A DNA stretch of 64,000 nucleotides from Anaspis maculata. Lineage: Eukaryota > Arthropoda > Insecta > Coleoptera > Scraptiidae. The position numbers and the translations under genes were made by a program. The notes under the pieces were generated by a model. That model was not told where the DNA came from. It was given only the letters and a program-made list of their open reading frames with translations, and ran no database searches. Location of the stretch: NCBI GenBank assembly GCA_949128115.1, contig OX421968.1, forward strand, positions 55,197,423 through 55,261,422, read 5' to 3'. Positions 11,819 to 23,953 of the stretch are shown here, in pieces (the stretch's first letter is position 1; each line of letters begins with the position of its first letter).

Positions 11819-12169
11819 ACAGGATGTTTAACTTTTTTTTTGTTAATATTTTAGGAGATGGTAGAGCATTATGAAAAAAATGAACTTTCTCAAAAAAAAA
11901 AAACTATATCAGAGAGGCATTATAACGGAAAAGCTTTCAAAGTTGAGTTTTGAAAATTTTTTTTGTTATAACTCCAAATTTAATACATGGATTCTGACCA
12001 AATTTGGTAGTTGAAGTAAGTTGATGCATACCTACAAGCTGTTCATATGAACTTTTGTCACATTTGCGAAATTTCTAATGTTTAATTTTTAGTTTTTTCC
12101 AACATTTTTTATATATTTATTTTTTTGATCAAAGTATTAATTTTCCGATACTCTAATATTTCTTAAAAT

Positions 12170-13028
12170 ATTGACGAAAACAAGTGAAACGAGTGATTGG
12201 AGGGCGCATGTGGATGCCCTTGCGGGTGCTGTGTCTGGGTTTTGCTATGCGTTGCGTAACATTGCGCGCTTTGTGAGTGTTGCTGCGGCCAGGACAGCTT
12301 ATCACTCCTATGTTGCGTCGCGGTTCAGATACGGGATAATGTTCTGGGGAGGCTCGGCTGCAGTGTCTAGGGTTTTCCGGTTGCAGAAGAGGTGTTTGCG
12401 ATATATTCTCGGCCTGAGGGCCCACAGACAGTTGCCGGGAGCACTTTGTTGACAGTGGAATTCTAACTTTGACCTGTGTCTATCTGTATGAGTCGATCAT
12501 TTTTGTCAAAACGAACGGAGACCTTTTCAGTGGCTGTGACAAGTGCCACAGTCATGACACGCGTTTAAGGGAGGACCTACTCACTCATAGCCAGTTCCAC
12601 CAGCGAATTTAATCATTGTTAGCTAATTGAGAGATTTTCTCTGGTGAATATTGGCTTAGTGACCACTGAAAACACAAGTTTAACGAAATATTATGGAAAA
12701 ATATTTCGACAACAACAGCTTGTATGCATTTTCCGTGGTCATTCAACCAGCACTGATTTAGAATCCATCAGAGAAATAACCTCAATTAGTTAGCAATGAT
12801 TAAATTCGCTGGTGGAACTGGATGTCAGAGGATGAATTTCTCATTTCTTCAAAAAAACATTACCTACATGATAGTCAGGGTGTACAATGGCATACCACAA
12901 GAAATAAGAAATCAAAAATTGCATGTTCTGAAAAAACACTGAAACAAATGCTAGTCAGAAAGGCCTATTATACCTTAAGTGAGTACTTCGAAGATCCGAA
13001 TATAAAGACCTTAGCTCACTGGTCGTGA
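12170..13028 (+). pseudogene. Non-LTR retrotransposon ORF2 C-terminal remnant
   Basis: Frame 12171-12452 reads like the end of a LINE reverse transcriptase region: W..H...LAG, then AARTAYHSYVASRFRYGIMFWGG, then VFRLQKRCLRYILG. Continuation in other frames (YESIIFVKTNG...HSHDTRLREDLL) and at 12822-13028 (LKQMLVRKAYYTLSEYFED, then stop) fits the ORF2 C-terminus. It is broken by frameshifts and by the MITE at 12592-12820. It abuts the right foldback arm. Confidence 0.7.
12592..12820. mobile_element. MITE with ~38-bp TIR inserted in the LINE remnant
   Basis: Termini CAGTTCCACCAGCGAATTTA and its complement (end at 12820) form an inverted repeat of about 38 bp around a 229-bp element. It splits the LINE ORF2 remnant. 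No transposase and no certain target duplication are seen. Confidence 0.65.
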
Positions 13029-13042
13029 TTATTGTGAATCCA

Positions 13043-15052
13043 TGTTTTTTTAGCGCATTTTCCATCTCGATGAAAATCGCTATTGCAACCGCTTTGTCCG
13101 TCCGTCCGTCCGTTCCTCGAACTCCTCCCAAACTAGACGACTTAGCTTTCTAATTTTTTCACTGTTACATAGCTGCCACTCCCAAAGGAGGGCTAGGCTA
13201 TATTGGATGTCCATATTGCGCCGCCAACATAGAGAAAACCGCCCCCGATAAACTTGAAATAACATAATATTGCACTTTCTACCAGACCTGATGCTCTGGT
13301 GTTCTCATTTTTTAAATAATACATAGTTGCCACTTATAAACGTAAGCCAAGAAACATTCCGTCTTCAATATGCGCCGCCGACATGAAAAAACTGCTAAAA
13401 ACCGCCCCCAATCACTTTAAAATGAAAAACATAAACCCGAAGACAAAGCGATCTGATTCTTTCGGTATATGAATAGCTGACTAAAAATGGGAAAGGATAG
13501 GCTACTTTTCGTTAGTCGCCGCCCCCAGATTCCGCCCCAAAACGATAAAAAGTGCAACTTTCATAAATGTTACTGATTGAGATGTTCCCTTAAACATTCA
13601 GGAACTGCCAACTCAAATTGTGCAACATTTGCTCAGCCGAACGCTGCCGCTCCCACACGCCGCCCCCAAAGTAAGAGATAAATGAAAAACATGAACCCGA
13701 AGACATAGCGATCTAAGTTTTTCGCTATATGAATAGCTGACTAAAAATGGAAAAGGATAGGCTACTTTTGATATGGCGCCGCCTCCAGCTTCCGCCCCCA
13801 AAAGAAAAAAAGTGCAACTTTCAACAATTTTCACTGATTTAGCTGATCATGTTACCTCGATCATTTAGAAACTCTTGACTCAAACTGTGCAAGAATTTCT
13901 TTGCCAAACTCTGCCGCTCCCACACGCCGCCCCCAAAGTGAGAGATAAATGTAAAACATGAACCTGAAGACATAGCGATCTGATTTTTTCACTATATTGA
14001 TAGCTGACTGAAATTGGAAAAAGATAGGCCTCTTTTAATTAGCCGCCGCCTCCAAACAAAAAAATGCAACTTTCACAATTTTCACTGATTGTCATATTTC
14101 CCTTACATTTAGAAACTCCCAACTCAAACTGTGCAACAGTTACTTTGCCGAATGCTGCCGCCCCCACACGCTGCCCTCAAAGTGAGAGATGAATGAAAAA
14201 CATAAACCCGAAGACATAACGATCGAATTCTTTCGCTATATGGATAGCTAACTAAAAATGGGAAAGAATAGGCTACTTTTGATATGGCGCCGCCTCCAAC
14301 TTCCACCCCCAAAAGAAAAAAAGTGTAACTTTCAATAATTTCCACTGATTTACATTTTAATGTTACCTCAAACATTCAGAAACTCCAAACTCAAACTGTG
14401 GAAGAATTTCTTTGCCAAACTCTGCCGTTCCCACACGCCGCCCCCAAAGTAAGAGATAAATGTGAAACATAACCCTGAAGACGTAGCGATCTGATTGTTC
14501 CGCTATATAGATAGCTGACTAGAAATGGGAAGAGATAGGCCACTTTTGATTAGTCGCCGCCTCCAGCTCCCGCCCCCAAACAAAAAAAAATGCAATTTTC
14601 ACAATTTTCACTGATTGTCATATTTTCTTGAACATTTAGGAACTCTTAACTCAAACTGTGTAACAGTTACTTTGCCAATGCTGCCACCCCCACACGCTGC
14701 CCTCAAAGTAAAAGATAAATGGAAAACATGAACCCGAAGACATAGCGATCTAATTCTTTCGCTATATGGATAGCCGACTAAAAATGGGAAAGAATAGACT
14801 ACTGTTGATTAGTCGCCGCTCCCAGCTCCCGCCCTTAAACAAAAAGATATTGATGAGTGAAAGAATTTTTATTCAAATCTATTTCATTGGCAAGTACCCC
14901 ATTCTGATAACAAAATATCACAATGAGTTTTGAATGAAGAAAGTGGACAAGGGATGGTGTTTCTCCTTCAACCAAATTTCTTTACGTTCATAATATGCCT
15001 CTTTGAGAAAATGCGCTACTGAGACTCACGCACGTGAAGGCATACTCACTTG
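13043..15052. repeat. Right arm of giant foldback
   Basis: Reverse complement of 371-2210. The landmark AACCCGAAGACATAGCGATCT recurs at about 13437, 13697, 13960, 14204, 14473 and 14731, giving one more tandem unit than the left arm. The outer end is ...CATACTCACTTG at 15052, and the inner edge carries (GTCC)n at about 13097-13114. Open frames on the minus strand across the arm repeat one another with the unit period and are repeat artefacts. Confidence 0.75.
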
Positions 15053-15235
15053 TTATTGACTGTTGTACTTATGTTCATTTGTGTCAAATTGTTAGATACT
15101 ACTTGTTACTTGTATATATTTTATTTATTTGTTAGTTATTATTCAGTTACTTGACGGGCTCTACAAATACATGTTGTATTTCTTTTTTACGGAGAGCAAT
15201 AAAGACTATATTTATTTATTTATTTATTTCTTTAA
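15053..15235 (+). other. Possible retroelement 3' end with (TTTA)n tail
   Basis: CAATAAAG followed by a (TTTA)n tract at about 15205-15232 looks like the 3' end of an inserted transcript or LINE. No coding homology was seen. It begins immediately outside the right foldback arm. Confidence 0.3.
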
Positions 15236-15305
15236 ACACACCCCGAGCAAGGAGTTTCAGTGGTCTTCCATAAAATTTCAGGGGCAGATTCCTCACGTAA
15301 AAATT

Positions 15306-15306
15306 A

Positions 15307-15339
<33 letters not shown>

Positions 15340-15340
15340 T
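15306..15340. repeat. (ATA)n microsatellite
   Basis: Uninterrupted trinucleotide ATA/TAA repeats of about 11 units. Confidence 0.9.
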
Positions 15341-17700
15341 AATGCTTTTACTGTACTATCTAGGAATAATAGGAATATGAAATCAGAACCGGACTTATTT
15401 ACCGAAAATAAGTGTAACATTTCACCTAAACTATGCTTCTCAGGGAAGCTACAACCCCTTCCGGTTGGTTTTCTATGGACAAAAAAAAGGAGATTGATTG
15501 GCATTTAAACATGAAACTGAATTGGGAAGAGAAGGCTTGAACTCGACTTGTCAGGAATCTCACATCTTCCATCTTCTCATTGGTTTTCAACACCCTTCTC
15601 CAAACAGAAAGGTGCTTATGTCCTCGCTTTGTCCGTCTGTGTGTCTGTGTCTGTCCGTCACAACATCTAGTCCTAGACGGAAGAATGTTTTCGAAAATTC
15701 TTTGCTCCAATGGGTAGCTCATAACCTAGCCAAGAAAAATCTTGCCGAAATAATGATGAACAATTACAATAATAACATATTAATGTAGCGCGGCGTCGCC
15801 GATCAAGCAGTGCTGAATTTCACAACTGGACTTGGAAAGTTATCACACGCGGAAAGGTACCCGTTCTTATAAAATAAGAATGCATAAACACATACGAAAA
15901 TAATTTGAATCGGTCAATAGTTACGAATTTTCGAAAACGACCGCAAAGCTACGGTTCGGCGCGGTAGTTTAAACTCTGCAGTTTATCCGCGTCCATGCAA
16001 ATTCAAAATCTGGGTGTGTTTGTGACAGTGAAATCCGAGTGTTTAAAACGTTTTGAGAAAGCCATCAACAGGTACCTAACTGAAAAGAAACTGACACTAC
16101 CTAAGCTAAAATAGGCCTGCATTATGAGATCAAAGCCAAGAACCTTGACGAATTTGTTCTTAGGACTGAAATGAACAATTTGGTCCACTGCAGTAAACGA
16201 TTACCCCCTGCTGGAGTACTTAGGGCCACACTAAGGGCTGAATTTCAAGTTAGCGACGCAACTAACGCCACTAATTTACGACATCGATAAGCTACACTTG
16301 TGCGGGAGGATCTCCGACTTGAAATCTAGCCCTAAGTTGTTATTATTGTAATTGATTATGATTATTTCGTCAAGATTCCAAAGGTTCGGGCCCAAGCTAG
16401 CCATTGAAGTTGAATTTTTTCAAAAAATACTTTCGTCTAGGACTCGGCGTCCATGACGGACGCTAAAAGAATCCCTATGAAGTAACGTAATCGTAAGATA
16501 CTTCACAGTTGAAGTTGAAAGTCACCTTTTTGACCTTCAACTAAGTTTGTACAGTTTTTGTTTTACTTTAGCCTAATTACTGTTCTTCTTTCCTTTGTTA
16601 TGCTATCCTCTTGCACTGTGGATACAATTTCTATTTAATTATTTTGTGTTAATTTCTGTTCAATTTGATGTTAATTTGTTTAATTTTCACATTATTTTCT
16701 TGTGATGAAAGTAGCAATTGATTTTGTTTTCCTCCCTCATTCCATACAATTCGTGTGTTTAGAGTTTATTGTTTGATTTTTTTTTGCTATGCATTTTTTG
16801 TTATCACATTTTTTTTTGTAATATGTTGAGAGGGTTAAGTAGAATAGCAATTGTGCCAGACTTCGCCCCTCTTCATTTAATATTCATTTATTGGATAAAG
16901 TCCATTTATTATTATTATATCGAGTGACTTCAGCGAAACAAATTGATTTTAAAAAAACTCTTACTTTATACCCTCCCACTTTTCTACTTATTAGCTTTAA
17001 CGCACGCAGAAAAACCCTCGGCAAAACCCATGCACAAAACTTATTTTGGCTAAAACTTGGAGTGCGGTACCGGGAATTCGAACGATGAACAATATCTTGC
17101 ATTCTATATGAGGTATGGGAATATACTTGGTAGGCGAGTTGGTAGCTATAGATAGGTGATATGGCAAATTCTATAAAAAATAATTGAGGAGTAGATTTTC
17201 AAAACTTGATATATCCATAAATTGGAATTGGTACGATCAAATTTTTATTTGGAGTTTTTTCTTTCCTGGCGATCAAATACAATCATTGTATCGAAAATTG
17301 CTAGCTGCTCTGGACTTTATTAAGCTTTCAGTGTTCACTTTGGATACCTATCAAAGTGTAACTAATAAGAGATACCTGTAGGCATTAGGCAGTCAACAAA
17401 GCTTGGGTTTGAAAGAAGGTACAGGAGATCTTCATTAGATAGGTCTCGAACTTCCAATTCTACGACGATCTGATTTTCCATCATTGGATTAATTATCTTT
17501 ATCATTTGTTTACTGCTGGTATATTATTTCTCACTTGAGTGAATTTGACAAAAGCGCTAATAATGTTTCGAATGCTGGGAAAAATTTGCGACGATTCTTG
17601 TACTTTTGCACTTTGAGCGTACCCATATAGGATGAGATACCTATTCAGATATATCTCAGTTCAAGACCGAAATTGAAAATTTTCTTATTGTAAATGCATT
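15341..17700. other. Intergenic; one small possible MITE, no gene
   Basis: No supported coding region. At about 16228-16340 an inverted pair (CTAAGGGCTGAATTTCAAGT against ACTTGAAATCTAGCCCTAAG) suggests a MITE of about 110 bp. Low-complexity T-rich DNA lies at 16550-16830. The short frames here show no recognisable family. Confidence 0.35.
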
Positions 17701-17710
17701 TTATACATTA

Positions 17711-20479
17711 CCGGGTGGGCCAAAAAAAATTGCACTAAAATTATTCCCTTGTAAAATTTTTATTTCTTTTCCGATTTCGACGATCTTAGTATCAATGGAT
17801 AGCCAAAAGAATAGGCTTCAAACTCCAAAAATCAAAATGGCTGCATCTCCAGAATCCAAGATGGCGGACGCAGTTAAAAATAGGTCAACTGTAGAGCTCG
17901 TTTTTTTTTTAATTGGGAATTATGACAATAAGAAAGCCGATGGTACATACCGATAGAATAAGCTATTGGTAACATTTTAAGACCAAAATGAAAAAAATCG
18001 GCCGACGGGATGCAAAGAAATTGCAAATTGAAAAACGGCCTGCTTGGCGTTTTCAAAGCGCGAGCAGTGAGAACATCATTTTGGTATTCGCACTGCTAGA
18101 TTTTTGTTTATAGTCCCATATTATGGTATCGGATGTCACTGGATGGCCAATGAAATGGGCTTCAAACGCCAATATCCAAAATGGCCGCTATGCCAAAATC
18201 CAAGATGGCGGATGCAGTTTAAAATAAGTAAACTGAAGAGCTCGTGTTTTTCTATTAGGAATTGTGAAAACAAGAAAGCCAATGGTACTGGTACATGTCA
18301 CTAAAATAGGCTATTGGCAACATTTCAAGACCAAAATTAAAGAAATCGGCCGACGGGTTGCAAAGAAATAGCGAATTCAAAGAAAGGCCTGATTGGCGTT
18401 TTCAAAGCGGTAGCAGTGAGAACATCATTTCGGTATTTACACTGCTGGATTTCTGTTTCGAGTCCAATATTATGGTATTGGATGTCACTGAATGGGCAAT
18501 GAAATGGAGTTCAAACGCCAAGATCCAAAATGGCCGCATTTCCAGAATCCAAGATGGCGGACGCAGTTAAAAATAGGTCAACTGTAGAGCTCGTTTTTTT
18601 TAATGCGAATTGTGAAAATATTAAAGCCAATGGTACATACGAATGGAATAGGCTATTTGCAACATTTTAAGACCAAAATAAAAAATCGACCCACGGGTTG
18701 CAAAGAAATAGCAAATTGAAAAACGGCCTGCTTGGCATTTTTGTTATTCTCCGTACCGATGATCGAGAGATGCCTGGATAAAATATTTTTATTGTGAATA
18801 TTCAGATACTTGATATGACTGATGAGTAAGTTGATTTCTCCCTATCAATCTGCTGGAAAATCAGGTACGTACCTGTGATATTTGCCACTTGCCTTGTGGT
18901 CTTAATGGTTCCAGGCCTATTTTCCGGACTACGAATTAGTTCTCTTCTTTTTCAGCGTTTTTCTTGGGAACAATAACATCAAAATGTTTCCAGAGCCCAC
19001 TTGCAACTTGAACGTTATTGTTTCCAAGGAAATCTCTGAATAGGTCTTTTGGAACTAATTTCCAAAATAAGTCCGAAAAATAAACCTGGAACCAGTAAGA
19101 CCACAAGGCAGGTGACAAATATCGCTGGTACGCACTTGGTACTTGATCAATTTTCGTATAAGAACATTCAAGATTTAGATGTTTCGATAGTTCTGCGTCA
19201 GCTTGGCTTGTCTATTGTAGGAAATATGTTCCTGATCTGGACAGAATAACTCACCAACCAGTGTATCCCTTTAGGATGGTGCACCTGCCCATACAGCAGC
19301 TACAACTGTTGACTACCTGAGAAATGGTGGCACAAATTTCACTGAGTCAAAAAGCTAGCCACCTTGTAGCCCGGAACTTATTCCCTTAAATTACCTCATG
19401 TGGTTCTTTTTTATTCAGCGCTCACATAACAATAAACGTAATCAGTTCAGAGACATTGAGGAGCTGCGAGAATAAGTATTCCAGTATTGAGAAGAATTTC
19501 CCCGAATTCCAATTTTGAGTGGTGGTTCTAATTCTCCATTCTCCTCCCGATTTTTTCATTATTGTCATAAAATGTTGCCAAGAGATGTATCATTGGATTT
19601 CTTATTTTTACAATTCCCAATTGAAAAAAACCGAGCTCTTCAGCTGACCCATTTTCAACTGCATCCGCTATCTTGGCTCCGGTGTTTGAAGCCTATTTCA
19701 TTGGCTATCCAGTGACATCCAACACGATAATATCGGATTCGAAACAGAAATCCAGCAGTGTAAATACCGAAATGATGTTCTCACTGCTACCGCTTTGAAA
19801 ACGCCAATCAGGCCTTTCTTTGAATTTGCTAGTTCTTTGCAACCCGTCAGCCGATTTCTTTCATTTTGGTCTTAAAATGTTGCCAATAGCCTATTCTATC
19901 GGTATGTACCATCGGCTTCCTTATTGTCATAAATCCCAATAAAAAAAAAACGAGCTCTACAGTTGACCTATTTTTAACTGCGTCCGCCATCTTGGATTCT
20001 GGAAATGCGGACATTTTGGATCTTGGCGTTTGAACTCCACTTCATTGTCCATCCAGTGACATCCAATACCATAATATCGGACTCGAAACAGAAATCCAGC
20101 AGTGTAAATACCGAAGTTCTCACTGCTACCGCTTTGAAAACGCCAATCAGGCCTTTCTTTGAATTTGCTAGTTCTTTGCAACCCGTCAGCCGATTTCTTT
20201 CATTTTGGTCTTAAAATGTTGCCAATAGCCTATTCTATCGGTATGTACCATCGGCTTCCTTATTGTCATAATTCCCAATAAAAAAAAAACTAGCTCTACA
20301 GTTGACCTATTTTTAACTGCGTCCGCCATCTTGGATTCTGGAAATGCGGACATTTTGATTTTTGGAGTTTGAAGCCTATTCTTTTGGCTATCCATTGATA
20401 CTAAGATCGTCGAAATCGGAGAAGAAATAAAAATTTTACAAGGGAATAATTTTAGTGCAATTTTTTTTGGCCCACCCGG
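17711..20479. mobile_element. Mariner-type foldback, CCGGGTGGGCC termini, TA TSD
   Basis: The termini CCGGGTGGGCC / GGCCCACCCGG are flanked by TA (17709-17710 and 20480-20481). Each arm consists of degenerate units of about 340 bp carrying AAGATGGCGGA (at about 17858, 18202 and 18549, then inverted near 19670, 19983 and 20323). The centre (about 18740-19520) holds a decayed mariner-type transposase. This is an inverted-arm derivative of a Tc1/mariner element, and the same termini and arm motif recur at 54395-60054. Confidence 0.75.
19180..19520 (+). pseudogene. Decayed mariner-like transposase fragment
   Basis: Across shifted frames the plus strand encodes DGAPAHTAATTVDYLRNGG, followed by a SPELIPLNYLMW-like motif. 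These are the second catalytic Asp region (QDGAPAH) and the third catalytic region of mariner transposases. Frameshifts and stops make it non-functional. It sits in the loop between the arms of the 17711-20479 foldback. Confidence 0.6.
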
Positions 20480-20481
20480 TA

Positions 20482-21393
20482 GATGAATTCATGTCTTGTG
20501 ATGTTCTGTTGTGATACATTTGTTGTATTGCGGTGTTTTACATTTTTTGCTTGTTTGTGACGTGTGTAAACATACTCTGTATGTATAATCATCAATAAAG
20601 AGTATTTATATTTATCTCGATGACTCCGATGCAAAATGAAATCGGATTATCTTCTTGACTTTATTTGCATTCGAAAGAACGACTCTGAAAACTGTACATA
20701 AAAAGTCAAAACAAGCGGTTTTTTTCATTAAAGTATTGCTAGACTAAGGATACAAATGACGGTGACAATAACTGATGCAAATACCAAGTCATACAATGCA
20801 ACACCTGTACCTATCTAGTACTTTGTACTTGAGATACATCAATACCTACTACACAACACTTCTGAAAAATCTTGAGGTGTAGATAGATCTTGACAACCCG
20901 TGGAATGATTTGGCTTCAGTTTCAGTATTCGATTCGCTCGAAGGTCGAGAAGAAAACTACAGAAAAACTGTTACGGCGAAAAACGTGGCTCGGTGTTGTG
21001 TGTTGTGTAGTCCGGGGCGTGCTGGTATAGTCCGAAGGCAGAAGATCTGCGTATGTCGGCAAGGCTGGTCAGTGGCCAGTCTTGGAAAACATGGTTCACT
21101 AGGTAGATTGTAGATACAGCAAGTGGACAAGTACAAAGTTGGCGACGGGGATGTTAAATAGCTACAAGTCCAACTCAGCTGCAGCTGTTGATAGCCACGC
21201 TACTTAGTGCTGCTGGGGCGAGGTTGTGGTTAGCATCTACGAGAACCTATTGTTCCACGGCAGGCTGTCAGCGGACACGGACACTCAATTCTTTGAAATA
21301 ATGATGACTGATTTGAGTTTACTTTACTGTGTTAAGTTTCCACAGTGATCGCACTTGCGTGGGCGTATCTCCTAGTTAAAATCGGACCCTAAA
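20482..21393. other. Intergenic, no supported gene
   Basis: A CAATAAAGAG motif at about 20593 could mark an old transcript end. The open frame at 20910-21113 shows no recognisable domain, and I do not call it a gene. Confidence 0.3.
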
Positions 21394-21525
21394 GTGCGAT
21401 TTATAACTCGATTTTAATTTTAGTCGCAATTTTAATCGCAATTTTAAGGAAGTTTAAAGATACGATTTCCTCTATACCTTTTATAACACGATTTTAATCG
21501 CAAGCCGCAATAGCAACGATTTTAA

Positions 21526-21691
21526 AGGTGCGTTCAATCAGCTTATTTAGCCGCAAGTTTTAGTTTTAGTTGTAAGCGCAGCGATGCTCATTGGCTATCA
21601 TGAACCAGCCTCCTCAGATCAGCCAATAAGCGATGCTGCGCTTACGACTAAAATTAAAACTTGCGGCTAAATAAGCTGACTGAACGCACCT
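21526..21691. mobile_element. 166-bp hairpin MITE with TAA target duplication
   Basis: AGGTGCGTTCA...TGAACGCACCT folds almost end to end and is flanked by TAA on both sides. Copy 2 of the host element has the uninterrupted sequence (GATTTTAAGGATTT at about 44030), so this is a verified empty-site comparison. TAA duplications are typical of PIF/Harbinger elements. Confidence 0.8.
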
Positions 21692-21866
21692 TAAGGATTT
21701 CAAGAAATTGGCCAATATCCAACTCTTGCGATACGATCCTTACGATCGACCAATGAAAATCAAGGTAATATCAAGATTAGCGAAAATGAACACAGTAGTC
21801 TTCTTGATTAGCAGTGTTATGTTAGTGGATTTTCTGGGGACTTTTAGCGACAAGCTGACGGGTGAG

Positions 21867-22064
21867 CAGTGGCGCAACTAAGGGGAGGTCAGTCGGGTAC
21901 CCGCACCCACCTGTACAAATATTTGACCGCAACGGGGCCTTTTCAACGTTTACAATTCACACGAACATACATTGATTATACTCATTTTCTTGAAAAATGT
22001 TCACTTGCGGCGCCTTCTTGGCCTGTAGGTACCTGACTGTTCAAATGGGCTAGTTACGCCACTG
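21867..22064. mobile_element. CAGTGGCG-ended element inside the Harbinger-like copy
   Basis: Termini are CAGTGGCGCAACTA and TAGTTACGCCACTG. It is present at the same place in the second host copy (44192-44584), so it predates amplification of that composite. hAT-like by its ends; no 8-bp duplication is visible. Confidence 0.55.
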
Positions 22065-22108
22065 CACTGCACCCTACGTTTTCTCCCTCCATCATGCCTT
22101 GCGAGGTG

Positions 22109-22468
22109 CAGTGGCGTATTCAGAGATTTGGGATGGGGGGCAAGGTGATTTTATTTAAATAACACAAGATACGTGAGAAGGAGGGGGGGGGGTGAAAAAC
22201 AGAAGGGAGACAAAATGCCTCCATCCATCAATAAAAAAGATTTGGACTAATAGTAATTATTGTGTAGAAGGGTAGAACGTATTATACTCATATTTATTAT
22301 ATACATATTACGTATTATACCACGAAATTAGGTATACATTTTCAAATTTACAACATTATCGGAGCGCGCCTGTTCTTTTGCCGGTATACCTTCTTATTAT
22401 TATTATCATCATTACAGATCGATGGGGGGGCACATGCTCCCTATGCCACCCCCATAAATACGCGACTG
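22109..22468. mobile_element. hAT-like MITE, 8-bp TSD (7/8)
   Basis: Ends CAGTGGCGTATT and AATACGCGACTG, flanked by GCGAGGTG (22101-22108) and GCGTGGTG (22469-22476), an 8-bp duplication with one difference. It contains a G-run and no transposase. It is absent from the second host copy. Confidence 0.75.
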
Positions 22469-22540
22469 GCGTGGTGAATATGCTTACGATCGATCCGACT
22501 AAAATTGCGACTAAAATTAAAATCGAGTTATAAATCGCAC

Positions 22541-23675
22541 CTCGAATCGCACTTAAGAATACAGGTTTCCTAAATTGAGCGCCTCTTTCTGGCTCGTGAC
22601 GTCACGTTCGATTGCACAGTAAATCGTCGCAGTCATAGTGTGCCAACATTGCCCCGATTCCGTAAGCCGAACGTGTGTTTTGATCATTTGATGGTGTTAT
22701 TATTGGTATTTATACCGTTTTTACAAGTAGTTATGGTAAATATATGTTGTGTGCTACTATGCAAGTCCACAAGTTATACAGTGATGGCCATAATACCTAC
22801 ACCATTAAAAGTATTAAAACTGGGACTTGGAACACGCACTTACCTGTGCTTTCTGGGCACGTCCATATATCGTTGATATATCCATTACAAAAATAGTTGT
22901 ATCCGCGCATCAAATGCCTCTCTGGCAAGTTCTTCTATGCGAAATATTCATTTGCAATATTCATTGAGAAGTTCGTTATATTTTTAGCGACTTTCCCAGC
23001 ATGGTTGGCTTTAGAATTCAAAAAATAAAACGCACTTTCAACACGGCGGAGCAATGTAAATACAAATGGCGCGATCACTCATGGCACACGGTGCGCAGAA
23101 CGTGCCGAAAACAGCTGCGCGGAATCGCGGATTCTCCATCTCTCTTTTGGGGAAACCTGTATAACTTCTTATTCTGTCGCACTGCCCATGCAAACACACA
23201 AAGACTGACAACCTATCCTATGATTGTGATTGTAGTGCAGTGTCCAATAAAACTGGAAGGGCAGGCTGGGCAGGGGGTGGGATCATGACGAGAAGAATGC
23301 TACTTTGTGACATGACATCACGTTGCCTATCCGCAGCCTATCAGAGAGGCGGTTAGTCCTGACTTAGTAGCTGACTTTGCCTGTCAGCAGAATGAGCCAT
23401 TGAAAAAGCGAAATTAGTAAAAAAAAAACATGTATCAGGAATATCAGGATCTGAAACATTCTATGCCTCCAAAAAGACAAGGTGTCTGCCTAGTTCGATT
23501 TAGTTTATTAGATATCAATATATTCTCAAAAGTATACCTATTGGGTATTATACCTACTTCATTAAACGAGCACTCTAAAGTAGGTGTAAGAGCTAACAAT
23601 GTAAGTACCTAAAGGCAGTGATCTTCAAGTAGAAAAAAGGAAACATTTTTTCCCTAATAATGTATCTTTTTTTTT
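22541..23675. other. Intergenic, unrecognised
   Basis: Frames at 22640-22876 and 23001-23288 are open but carry no convincing domain. A Cys pattern near MVNICCVLLCKS is faintly like the start of a THAP finger but is not followed by the rest. No gene is called. Confidence 0.3.
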
Positions 23676-23775
23676 ACTCGTTTATTAAACGTCGACCTAT
23701 TTCCGCAACGAGGCCTAACACCGACGCCGGTGAATGCTTTCCTCCACTATACCGAGAAATTTTGCCGAACCCCCT
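23676..23775 (-). mobile_element. SINE 3' fragment (same family as 60078-60378)
   Basis: The reverse complement matches the 3' part of the SINE at 60078-60378: GGGGTTCGGCAAAATTTTCT, the GGAGGATAGCATTCAC region and GGCCTCGTTGCGGAAATAGG. Only the 3' end is present, as expected for a truncated or partly lost copy. Confidence 0.65.
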
Positions 23776-23953
23776 TTGTGTTCCAACGTCGTGCTCTGTA
23801 GATGGTGATGAGCCCTACGTTATTTGTACAGTGCGAGTTGTGTTTATATGTATAATATTCTATAGCACATATGTTCTATCCATACTTTGTTGTTTTATGT
23901 TTATTGTTTCTTTTTTGTTGTTCTGTTTGTTGTCATTTATTTATTTAGTTATA

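Larger units (their letters stand above)
21394..22540. mobile_element. Harbinger-like element, 40-bp perfect TIR (copy 1)
   Basis: GTGCGATTTATAACTCGATT at the left end is matched over 40 bp by the perfect reverse complement at 22501-22540. A second copy is at 43899-44745. The body holds three further insertions: a hairpin MITE (21526-21691), a CAGTGGCG-ended element (21867-22064, shared by both copies) and a second hAT-like element (22109-22468). No transposase is present. Family assignment is tentative because the target duplication is unclear. Confidence 0.65.

Noticed and set aside
371..15052. CRISPR-like array in the regularly spaced repeats of the foldback arms
   Set aside because: Units of about 130/260 bp are degenerate along their whole length with no unique spacers, and the DNA is eukaryotic.
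22640..23288. THAP-finger or P-element-like gene
   Set aside because: Only a weak Cys pattern at one start; no complete C2CH finger, no AVPTIF-like box and no splice structure.
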